A stretch of 64,000 bases of DNA, from positions 1-64,000 of the forward strand of contig MNCI01030349.1 in the NCBI GenBank assembly GCA_015680685.1. The letters are read 5' to 3'. The DNA comes from Gnetum montanum (lineage: Eukaryota; Streptophyta; Gnetopsida; Gnetales; Gnetaceae). The translations under genes and the position numbers were made by a program. The notes below the pieces were generated by a model. That model had not been told where the DNA came from, searched no databases, and saw only the letters and a program-made list of their open reading frames with translations. The first letter of the stretch is position 1; every line of letters starts with the position of its first letter. Below are positions 20,611 through 31,080 of the stretch, piece by piece.

Positions 20611-23120
20611 ATGTTGTATTTTTTATTTTAAAGCTTGTTTAACTTGTGTAAGGGTATCTAGAAATTCTTACCCAACACCCAGTAGTTTTGTAGTTTTTAC
20701 TTCCTCCATGTGCCCTGAGAGACAAATTCCTTGGAGAGAAGAGGACTTGGCTTTTGGTTCAATTGCAGGCTTTTAAGCCTTAGCAGTTTCTTGTTATGAA
20801 TGCATTTCTATTTTATCTTTAAATTGTGAGGCCATGGGAATCACCAATAAATGGATGGGATTAGGGAGGCCTAGCGCAGTACATTCTCTAGTCATCTTAT
20901 CCACTAGGCACTCATCATGTTTTCTTAGGTGAGGAGGTTGTGACGTAGTTCCAACCACTAGACCCTAAGCAGGTGGTGAGTTTTTATGCTTTGATGCCCT
21001 TATAAAAAAAGGTTCCTACATTGTTGCAATAGCATGTTGAGGGGCCTTAATTAGAAAAGGTGTGACAGGCCCTTGCAGCCATATCTTAATGACAAAAGGA
21101 GGTTGTTGCCTAGATGTCATTAAAGCTATAGTATCTTGAGAAGGTGCATGGACCACAAACTACTTATGTGTAGATTCTATGTTGTCATCAACACTAATAA
21201 CATTAATAGTGTATCTTGTATTATTAGCATTCAATAGGTCTTTGTAGACATTCATTGACTGGTTTTCTAGCCAGATAGGACTAGTTTTGTTGAGAACTAG
21301 TTTACCTTGATTAATCATATGTGGGATCTCATCTTTCAATGCTAGGCAATAGTCGATTTCATGATTCCACAACTCGTGATAGTTATAGAATCATTTGAGC
21401 CTAAAATTTTTAGGCATAAGAGACTTGTTAGGCATGGCTACAGAGGGGTCTCGAAGGATTTCACAATACCTCTTGTGACACTCATGGGCCTCCTCTGACA
21501 TTTGCTTAAATTGAATGCACCTAGAATTCAATAGTTGGTCCAATAGCTTTGATAGCTTAATCAGCAATGGGATGTATTTAGAGCAATCCTTACACTCAAA
21601 ATTTGGCCTTGCTAGAGTTTGTGCCATGGCCATTGGTGCTGCAGGTTGGCTAACCCTTGTGTTGCTAGAGCTGGGTGCTTTGGTAGTTGTGGTTATGGTT
21701 TTAGATGCTTTGGTAGGTTTTTTGTTGTTGGACTTGGTTTCATTTCCCACAGTGGCCACAATGGCCTTTTCCTTTTTCTTCTCTTTCTTTGCATGCACAT
21801 TTTTGTAAGTTAGGTAAGCTGGGTCTTTACTTGCTTCTATTGCATCTTGTATACTTTTTTTTTGCACGAAAGCTTGGCTAAGGGAATGTGGCACTATGTA
21901 ATATAACTTAGATTTAATGAAATCATTTACAACACCTTTAAAAATAGCAAGTAAATGCGATTTGACAATTGGTTAATGGATTTCATTTAAAGTAGCACTC
22001 CAATATTGTATAAATTTTTGAATGGGTTCTAATGGTGCTTGCTTAATGTTCATTAGTTGATCTAAGGTAACTTTTGACTTCAAGTTATACTTGAAGCGAG
22101 TTACAAATTGGCTCAACAATTCTTCTAATGTTGAAATTGATGCACAAGGAAGCATGTGATACCAATCCAAAGCCTTACTAGCCAATGACATGGAGAAAAC
22201 ATGAATGATTACATGTGGCCATGATTGTAATAATAGGGACTTAGATCTAAAAGTAATGAGATGGGCATTTGGATTTCCCTCTCCATTGTATTTTGTGAAT
22301 TGGGGGAGTTGTACCCTAGGAGGAAATGTAAGTGAAGGAACAACTATGCTAACTGGGTCATCCTGATAAAATTCTATGACTAGGACTATTTTAGAAGTAG
22401 TAGCTTTAAGGCACTTGATTTCATCAGTGAGGGTCTGAATAAGCTAGAGGACTTGGTCCAGACCCAAGGGTGTTACAGTAGGTTGTGTAAGTTGAACTAC
22501 TAGTGGCATCGTTGGAGTAGTCATCATTGGTGGTGTCATTGGTGGAATTGAGTCCTAGTGGGGGAGCTATTAGAATAGCTCCCACTAGTGGGGCTAGTTG
22601 AGTGGCCCATAATCCTGTGGGTGGTGCCACTGGAGTGACAACCATTTGTGGTGCCGTGGGAATTGTCACCTACCTCATTGCTAAAGCAACCCATAGCCTT
22701 GTGGTTGGTTGTGGCATATGCAAAGCTTGATATGTCTGGGGCTACACATACTACGGTGTCTATGATAGTTGGATAGTAGGGAATGACATCAGTGCCCACC
22801 ACATAGTTGAGGTTGGAACTACTGTTGGCAGTGGAATTGATGTAGAGGAGATAATAGAAGTAGGATCCATTTGTAGTTGTGTTGCAGACATGGTATGTAC
22901 ATATGGTAATATAGGTATCATAGGTTAAGAAATATATATAGACTGCAAAGGAATACTAAAGGGAAAGGAATTTGAAGGCCCTACATGTTGTTGAGTTAAC
23001 AACATTTGATGACTACCTACAACCAAGGAAGGTTTGGGCTGTAAAAGTATTGTCACTGTTGCCAAAGAAGTGATTATAACTACTGTGGATATAACACAAT
23101 AGTGGTCTATGAAGTTGTTG

Positions 23121-23125
23121 GGTAA
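23121..23125. repeat. Target-site duplication of S1 (GGTAA)
   Basis: GGTAA directly before S1, repeated at 24965-24969 directly after it. Confidence 0.85.
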
Positions 23126-24964
23126 TGTGACGACCGAAAATGTCAGTGGCTGGAAGAACACCAGGGGTCAGCGGACGCGATAGTTCCAACCCCATATCTG
23201 CAGGAGGGCGGTGCTGGGTGTGTGTGGACATGGGGTGCCCTGAACGGTCTGGTCGATTAGACAGGGACTTACATCAACATCAATATAGCCTTTTGCAATG
23301 TAAATAATGTGAAATGCAGGGTAATTATTACGGGTAGATAAAGCAAGGGAGAAACTATACAAAGATTCAATAGTAATGCGAAATAATGCTTAAAGATGAA
23401 TAAGACAGAAATGCGACAATAATATGAAATGATGCTTAAAGGTAAATAAAACAGAAATGCAATAGTAATATGAAATGATGCTTAAAGGTAAATAAGATAG
23501 AAAATAATGTAGGGAATCTAGACAATAAATGAGGGGTAAAGTAAAGTATGGTTAGAAATATGCACTGCTCCAAAGCTACAAATTCGTCTTGTCAGGGTGG
23601 ATACAATCGGCTGCACAGTATGATGAAGTGCAGACGTCCCGAGAGTAACCGAGGAGTGCCTAAAAAAAGAAAGAGCTATGCGCTTGGATGTGGACTTCAC
23701 GTACAAACAATGCGGGGCTCTACCAAGGTGGTAGAATGGAGATAGGGACCTTATGCCAGCTAGGAAAGACTCTCTATTTATAGTGTTAAACAGATGACTT
23801 TGATTATTACAACGTTAGTGAGGGGCGATCTTTGTTTTAGAATTCCAAAGCTCCCACTACTTGGAAGTTGTTTGCTTCCAGAAGGACATGAACTCTTTGG
23901 AAATTTCCAACTTTACAAATTGTTGGCTTTTTTCCAAATTGTGGATATCTTTTTTTAGCAAAACATTGCGGACTCATTGTATGTTGTTTGCTGGGATATT
24001 TATAGGGCTGAAGGTAAGCAAAAATGGGTCGTTTGAATGCTACGTGCCGTAGGCTTGTGTTACCTTACTAGCATTACTTGAGCAATCTGTGACCATTGGG
24101 CTTACAAGACTATTGCGATGCAAGCCTACCATGCAATAACTGCAATCCTACTATGCTACAACTGCATCGTCAGTGTCTAGAGACGTGTGCCAATGGTTTA
24201 ATTGAGTGGAGTGCATTGATGTCGGACAACCACCCATATGTTGTGCTATGCTTTGTGACATGGATTGCTTGGCAAGGCGTAGCACCTTGCCATGCGTCCT
24301 ACCATATGTCACATACTCACTACGCTATGCTACACTATGTAGCATAGCAACTGGCCTTAATCATGACAATTTTGTTGATTTGCAACCCATTCTCCTACGA
24401 TGCCATTTTTGTGAACTTTGTTGATTCTTCCTTTCGAACTACCTTCTGTCTCTTCCGTAGGATTGCTATGCCTTGCTGTGCCATGTAGCTTAGCATAGCA
24501 TAGTAGTAGACATGGTCCTCCACTTCCTGATAAAAAGGGACATCACTGCAGAACTCAAAATTGGGTGAGGGGAGTGGGTAGTGAAGTCGTTACTATGCTA
24601 CGCTGTGTGACATTGTGTAGCATAGCACTTCGTTCCACCATCGTTTTCTAAAGCTTGCTACGCTACATAGCGTAGAGTAGTGTAGCAGGCTTCATGACTT
24701 AGAAAACTTGCCGAACTATTTCTTGTGCACCCAAGATGCTACCGCTAATTTTGCACACTATTTCTGAGCAGGCTGCTGGCTGTTCAGGCTACTTTGATGG
24801 GCAGGCAGGATGGTACAAGACCTATCCATGCTCAAAGTAGAAAATTTGCTGAACTGGCTGACCTGGACTCAAAACGTTCTTCTTCTGATGATCTGCCATA
24901 GTGTTGTGCAGACTGCAAGAGCTTGGTGAGGCCAAGATGACCCTACATTTTTTAGGGTGTTTCA
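23126..24964 (-). mobile_element. Solo LTR S1 inserted in gag of element A
   Basis: Plus strand runs from TGTGACGACCGAAAATGTC to GGGTGTTTCA, the same ends as the A/B/C LTRs, with GGTAA on both sides. It is 1.84 kb. The minus-strand TATA box (23775-23782) gives the same orientation as element A. U3 has four palindromic blocks on GCTACGCTA/TAGCGTAGC (24309-24348, 24470-24505, 24594-24630, 24655-24690). It looks younger than the A LTRs because the terminal CGACC and other CpG sites are still present. No interior remains, so it formed by LTR-LTR recombination. Confidence 0.9.
23775..23782 (-). promoter_or_regulatory. TATA box of solo LTR S1
   Basis: Minus strand reads ACTATAAATAGAGAG, matching the plant consensus. 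It lies at the position equivalent to 5850-5857 in the element A LTR. Confidence 0.8.
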
Positions 24965-25809
24965 GGTAAAGTAGGTCATCACTTTTAGAATGGGACTCAA
25001 ATTCCTTTTGCCCATCATGAAGGGGTTCCTCATAGTGAGACATCACATCTTGCTCTTTTGACCCACTTAGTTGAATATGTTGATTCAATATCCATTGAAA
25101 CATTTCAGTGAGTGGTATAATGTCCCTAGGAGTAGGAAGGAACTCCCTCCCATTCTAGTGAATAATTTCAAAGTTACACTTTTCTTCGTATTCCTAATGA
25201 TCCAATGAGAGACCTGCTTGGATCCTTGCACATAAAAAGTTATATCTCTCTTCATCATGAGTCGTGTGCTTAGGTGATTGATGTTGTAGTCAAGGAGACT
25301 ATTGTGGTATCTACACTGGGCTAGGTGGTTACTCAAGATCCGTCGCATGTTGCAAAGGATGGGCTATCCCCAAGATCAAGGTGGTGTTTGAGGTGCTGGG
25401 TGGGTTCATTTATTTACTCTATAAAAAGGATGTAAGAAATAAAGAAATAGGTGAGCTACACAGAAAGCAAGCCAGAAATGGCAATGTCTGTAAACACTGA
25501 AAAAGTAGAGGTTTACGTTGCTACGCTCACTATGCTAGGAAGGACTATCATGCTGATAGGGTTTTTATGCTACATGGAACATAGAGTTTAATGCAATACA
25601 CTATTTTGGGCTCTTTATCCTGTAGGGTTCTAGGGGAACCATCAACTAGGATCCAACTATACCAACTGAAATGTAAACAACCCCTATGTTGGCCTGTGAT
25701 CCAGCTACTACTGTAGGAAGTCCATAGGGGTGTTACGTTTACGTTATCAAGGAGGTACAAAAGGCATGCGGGAATCCCCATAATGCATAGAAGGCACATG
25801 GAGGTTCAA

Positions 25810-25827
25810 GCCCTTCTTCTAGTGCCA
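25810..25827 (-). promoter_or_regulatory. Candidate primer-binding site of element A
   Basis: Five bases after the LTR, the minus strand reads TGGCACTAGAAGAAGGGC. Element C has TGGTGCCAGCATGAGGGC at the same place (41370-41387). A TGG start, pairing with the CCA end of a tRNA, is expected; I cannot tell which tRNA. Confidence 0.5.
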
Positions 25828-25832
25828 AAAAC

Positions 25833-27829
25833 TATAACTTATGTGTCAGTGGCTGGAACACCAAGAAGTTGTTAGGTGCATACCCTAACCCCAAGTCTGC
25901 AGGAGGGTGATGTTGGAGAAAATAGAAAAAGGGTGCCCTGAACGGTCTTGTTGATCAGACAGGGACTTACGTGGTGTTAAAATGACCATGTGCAAATAAT
26001 GATTTTAGAGCATCACACATAGGAGTTGGAATAAGTGGGAATAAAATATGCATAACAACGAGAGAATATCAATGTGTGTATATATGAAAATAGAAAGAAA
26101 TAGATATACTAATAGTTTAAAATACTATAGAAAAGAAATGAAATGAGAGTGCAAGTAAAGAAATGCATCGCCCCAAGATTAGGGGACATGGATTTTGATT
26201 AAATGATGTCTAAAATTGGCATGTAGCATAGAAAAAAATAGATGGGTAGTAAGGCAATATGGTCACACTCTCTAGAAAGCTATAGATGTGGTGTTGGTAG
26301 ATGTGGAGGAGTTAACTCTTGGTGGTCTGAGGGTTGCTATGCTATGCATGTGTAGGTGTCACACTCAGGTGTGGGAGTGGAACAAGGATTTGGAAGGCTT
26401 TAATGTTGGGATTTTCCACTCATCCACCTTTTGTTCGCCAATCTTGTACCAAAGCTAACTACTAAAAGCCAATCCTTAGAATGTCATTTACTAGGGTATT
26501 TATAGAGCTGAGGTTGGGGGAGAGACATAGTTTGGATGCCGTGTGTCCTGGGTCCCACGTAGCATGAATGTGAATGTGTTACGCTAATGTGCTATGCTCA
26601 AAGTGTGGTTCTATGCTGGATATGACAAGAATAAGAACCAAAAATCTACCAAATTGTGACCATATTACCCAGACTGCATGTGCTCGAATCTAAAGAACTA
26701 CCATGTTTTTACAAGAACACCTAGAACAAATGCAAATCAGAGCCTATGCTCTAGGACTATGTCTTTCCTCCTGTTCTGAGTAGGGTTAAGCGTAGGGACA
26801 ACTTTGGGGATCAATAGGGGGTGTAAAAAACACAAAGAAAATTGTTGATCTTGGTTTCTAGAGAGTCATCAGAGTAGGAATGAAGGTCAATGGTAAGCTC
26901 TAGGAACTTTTGGGAGGCATTCACTAAATTTTTTCAAGTGTTATGCTATCTATGCTGCCCAGCGTAATGTAGTGTAAACACTTGAAAAAATGTGCAATTT
27001 TGGCTTGCTACACTATGCTACGCTACACAACGTAGTGTAGTGTAGCACTAATTTTTCAATTAATTTCTTCAAAAACTAAAACCACCACTTTGAGACTCAG
27101 TAGGGCAAGCAACTTTAGCAATTGGAAGCTACACTTTTCATGTTAAAAGAGCCTGATGCCTTTTGGTTTCATTCTTGGGACACTTTTAACCCTAACACCT
27201 CTACTACACTATGTTATGCTATGCCATGTAGCATAGTGTAGCATCTAGTTTTGCACAAATTTTAACCCACTCTACAATGCTTTTCCATGGGACCTTGATC
27301 ATGCTCTCAGGATGTGGTAGGACAGGTAGCCTTGGATGTCGAAGACCTACCAAATGCACCTTCTATGTTTGGTTCAATACTTAGAAACATTTGAGTCCCA
27401 CATGGCCTACTACATTGTCTACATTGTGTAGCGTAGCGGAGTGTAATAGGTCTAGAAATAGAAAATTTGCTGAACTACTTTGTCCATCTTGAATACTTTT
27501 AATAGCTCCTACCGAGACATATGTCAAGTTGGACAAGCTAGAGAGCATAGCAAGCTTGATGGCCCATAAGATAGAAAATTTACTGAGCTATATAGTTCAT
27601 CCTCAGTGTTCGTTTTGTGCAAACTAGCCTTAACAATGGGTGCTATGTTTATTGTGCTAAAGAGTGTAGCAGAAAAACCTAGGACAACCTTGTAGGTGGT
27701 AGGACCTCCAGGGTGCCATGTTTTCTATGTGGCCTAGCATGACACCATCCTTGGCGGATTTTTTTTGAGTTCCAACACTCGAACAAATCTTATGCTGAGT
27801 TATGAGAGCCCAAAATTGATGGTGTTTCA
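25833..27829 (-). repeat. Element A 5' LTR (in gag sense)
   Basis: Plus strand starts TATAACTTATGTGTCAGTGG (terminal TG changed to TA) and ends GGTGTTTCA at 27829, followed by the duplicated TGTAT. It aligns along its length with 5186-7209. It has the TATA box at 26497-26504 (minus) and four palindromic GCTACGCTA-type blocks (26945-26975, 27003-27046, 27200-27246, 27412-27452). Confidence 0.9.
26497..26504 (-). promoter_or_regulatory. TATA box of element A 5' LTR
   Basis: Minus strand CTCTATAAATACCC, the start region of the genomic transcript of element A. Confidence 0.8.
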
Positions 27830-27834
27830 TGTAT
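27830..27834. repeat. Target-site duplication of element A, right (TGTAT)
   Basis: Second copy of the 5-bp target; see 5181-5185. Confidence 0.9.
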
Positions 27835-28195
27835 GTGTGGTGTTGCACCTATCCCTTAAGGGATTGCAACATAATCATTGCCCCTATTCTTAGGTGGGCT
27901 TGCAATGTGTATGTATTTTATTATTATTTGTTTATTTTTTATAATTATAAAATCCTTAAAAATTATAAAACTTAAAATTATAGATATCTTCTCAATATCA
28001 CATCATTGCAACATGGGTTATGATTGTACCATATCTATCATATGTAGTATAATATCTTTTATATTTATTGAACACAATGATATGCATGAGTGTTCTTGAC
28101 AATTCATTCAACATCGTCCTCAAAGCTTACAACTAGATCATAATATGATTTGTATAATACATCTCATTGGTCCAAAACTAGAGGGACCCCTATCT
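27835..28195 (+). repeat. 5' LTR of D2, right part
   Basis: Continues the LTR cut at 5185, starting GTGTGGTGTTGCACCTATC. It aligns with 37716-38072 of the 3' LTR, including the GGATTGCAA/GGATTTTAA block, 'TGCAACATGGGTTATGATTG' and the tail ending CCCCTATCT (terminal CA changed to CT). Confidence 0.8.
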
Positions 28196-30540
28196 TTAGA
28201 ATTATTTCTAGGGAGGATGTGAGTGAATTGTTGGAAAATACTTGTACATTCTTGATTTTAATTTTATTGAAATCAAGTACATGGTTTAGTATTATGTGTG
28301 TAGGTTGTGAATGCAAACAAAATGGTAGATAGTGCTATAAGCCCATTAAAGACCTCTAGTAATATACCAAAAAGGTGAAGGAATTTTCTTTTCTTTAAAA
28401 TTTGGAAGAATAAGACCCTTCCACTACTTGTGTTGTCTTATCATCAAGATAAGCAAGAAAAGTGGAGAGATGCTTATGGCAGGTTCTCTAAGGACCTGGT
28501 GGTGGCTACACTAGATGATCTTATTAATGCCTTAATTTATATGAGACTAGACAATGAACATACAACATACAAAGCTCATGAGCCTATGTTTAATGATTAT
28601 AAGCTCTTGTACATGCAAGAACTTTAGGTTCAGGTGTCATAAGAAGAGGCTAGCTACAACTTCTCATATAATTATTTTGATGGAGAGTAAGAAGCTAAAG
28701 TAGATAAGAAAGGTAAAGGACCAGGCCACCATCAAGGCTCCTCATCAAGTACCTTCACTCCAAGTGTAGCTTAGCTTGATTATCTCCTTTCTATGTTCTA
28801 GAATTTACATTTTTCTAGACCTACTAGTGGTAATGATGATTCCTCTTTGTTTCATTTGGATTATTATCACGAGTTTATGGAACCTATACATATTTCAAGG
28901 AAGCATGTTTGTGACAGTAGAATAAAATGGATCAACATGATTGATATACCCACATATAGAGGGTATACTAGTAAATATCCCCAAGTTCATGTGCAAGCCT
29001 TTGACAACACTTGCTATCTCTAAGGGATTGTGAGTGATTGGTAGAAGTTACAATTATTTTCCTACATCTTCATTGAGCATGTAGAAATATGGTACAAATA
29101 TTTACCTTATTTATTGATTTAAAGATATATAGACATGTTCAATATCTTCTACACAAAATTTTAGACCTATGGTTAATTTTCAAACATATAGAAGAAGATG
29201 GTCATATGGAGGTAAGAGGCTTGTAAGCCTTTTAACATCACTATGAAAGGTCTATGACAACTAATTATTACTATTTGAAGATGGTTTTAACTAAAGGGAG
29301 TAGTTGATAGATATTTTCAAAGGGCTAAGGTAAGAAACAAGAGATGGTGTGAACATATATTTGATGTGCTAGGTGCACAAAAATTCTATGGCCCAAATCA
29401 AAGTGCTCCTAAATACCATTACTAGCATGGAAGATAAATAGCAAAAGAGACAATCAACTAAGGAGCCTAATCATAATCCATAATATTGGTAGGAGGCTAA
29501 AAATGTTATAGATACTACCAACCTCCTATTGTAGTTGAGGATCTATCACAAGGTTAAGTTAGAATCAACAAATCCTTAATGATCTTGTCTCATCATGTGT
29601 ACCAAGTTTGGGACATGATGAACAAGAAGATAATCACTACTCTCAAGGACATTAAGGATAAGGTGGTTAAAGTTGTAACTAAAGTAGTTCCACCATATGA
29701 ATGTAAACGTAGGTATGATGTCAAGGGTAAAGGAAAGACCTATTACTCTAAAAGCATTTAAGGACATCCAAACAAGGCTTCCTCATCCACCTCTGATGAT
29801 GAGTGTTCATGCAAATACTATGCAAATTATGTGTAGACCCTCATGATTCTTAGTGCTACCTAATTACAATCCACATGATTGATGAGATGTGGTGATTGAG
29901 AGTACCTTTAAATCCTAGATTCATCAAAGGGTAAACAAGATGGGTCCCATACCATGGCTGTTCATACTATTCTAGTGGTTATTCATAGCCCATGTAGCAA
30001 TTCCAATAATGGCAAGCTCTAAATCCTTGGGGTGTTACTCCATGGAATCTTCTAGCTCTGGTGAAACAATAGATGAATCATTCACCTAATCATTACTTTC
30101 ATGGTGCACAAACATGTACTTATTAAATCCTAATGATTATACCTCAACAATACCTTCCTACTTCTAGTAATCCTACCAAACAAGCTTCTAATAAATAACA
30201 ATAACAACTTGTACTTCCTAGTCCCATGCAAGATAAGATACCTAGTTATCCACAATTAAGGGAGGCTAAATCATGTAATATTATCTTTGTTAATGACTCT
30301 ACTATATTCATGCATCTAGGCAATATTACCAAGCATCCCTTGATTTGGTTATAGGAAGAAGTTTGAAGTCTCATGGTAGGAAACTTAACCACAAGTGTAG
30401 ATGCGAGAATCATGGGATTAGGTTTGTATCCTCTTGTCCATATTACAGAGAGGAAAATCATTCAAGATAAATAAAAGTTCATTCTTATGAAATCTTGATG
30501 AACATCCATGATCACAATTCAATTGTAATATCTACTTCTA
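28196..30540 (+). pseudogene. Degenerate gag of D2
   Basis: Decayed plus-strand gag with many stops. The piece from 28430 reads 'HQDKQEKWRDAYGRF' and 'LDDLINALIYMRL'. The capsid-like core is at 28990-29110 ('VSDW', 'IFIEHVEIWYK'). A Lys-rich part (29579-29761, 'KDIKDKVVKV', 'YECKRRYDVKGKGK') and low-complexity sequence with many Asn, Gln and Pro codons follow to about 30300. It aligns with D1 (2950-4281 and 38073-39060). Confidence 0.6.
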
Positions 30541-31080
30541 GGATAAATTTCATTGCTATGTTTGGTAAAGTTATCATGATGGCACCAACTGATGATGTTG
30601 TCATCATCTCTATATCTATAGTGATAACATGGGTAGGTTAAAAATTATGCTTTCTTGAAAGGAAACTAGATCTTGATAGTCCTATGGTGGAGATCCAATT
30701 TTCTGAAAAGGATCATTATCTATCTCTTTGTAACTCTCGTTCATGAGTCAATCTTATATAATTGTAGTCATGCCTTGATTGGAAGCTTTCTCCTCTTAAG
30801 CATACCAACATTCAGTTGGAGCTAGCAGATGAATCATATGCATATCCCATGGAACATGTATGTAATGTAATTACTTATATTGCAATTTGGTCAAACCAAA
30901 TAATTTTATGGTGCTTATATTTGAAGCTAAGATGAAACATGATCTTCTTATTATTATGGGAAGAGACTAGTTAAGCACTACAAATGCCATGTTGGTTTTC
31001 CAAGACCTCCACCTTGAGATAAATAGAACGGATAAGACCATAAGAATGAACTACAAGAGAATGCCCTATGATCCTTCTTA
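30541..31080 (+). pseudogene. Aspartic protease remains of D2
   Basis: The plus strand shows the block order of Athila/Tat-type proteases: 'KLDLDSPMVEIQFSEKDHYL' (about 30665-30725), 'TNIQLELADESYAYPMEHV' (about 30810-30865, family TNI.LQLADRS..YP.G), then an 'IIMGRD' block (about 30950, family LILGRP). Element D1 keeps 'TNIFLELLDQSYTY' at about 39297. The active-site Asp region is too decayed to call. Stops and frame changes are frequent. Confidence 0.6.

Larger units (their letters stand above)
20611..25480 (-). pseudogene. gag of element A, split by solo LTR S1
   Basis: The minus strand carries the N-terminal part at about 25480-24965 ('RMGGSSFLLLGTLYH', 'GSKEQDVMSHYEEPLHDG'). It resumes after S1 at 23125 with a Pro/Thr-rich linker (to about 22400), then the capsid core 'LASKALDWYHMLP...STLEELLSQF' (22191-21973), 'FVQKKSIQDAIEAS' and a Lys-rich segment (21894-21391). 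A zinc-knuckle-like end 'HEIDYCLALKDEI' (about 21350) is followed by 'MINQGKLVL'. Coat protein for the virus-like particle is the family role. Frames change several times and the start is lost. Element C gives the better view of the same protein. Confidence 0.75.
5186..27829 (-). mobile_element. Element A: 22.6-kb Ty3/gypsy Tat/Ogre-like retrotransposon carrying an antisense gene
   Basis: Two LTRs of about 2.0 kb (25833-27829 and 5186-7209) flank an interior read on the minus strand: gag, protease, RT, RNase H, second RNase H, integrase, PPT. A 5-bp duplication, TGTAT, borders it. A plus-strand multi-exon gene (13150-18087) lies between protease and RT. Two solo LTRs (18592-19436, 23126-24964) landed in it later. 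All coding parts carry stops or lost catalytic residues, so this copy is dead. The large size and the extra RNase H are known traits of Tat/Ogre elements; that placement is inference from motifs, not a tree. Confidence 0.9.
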
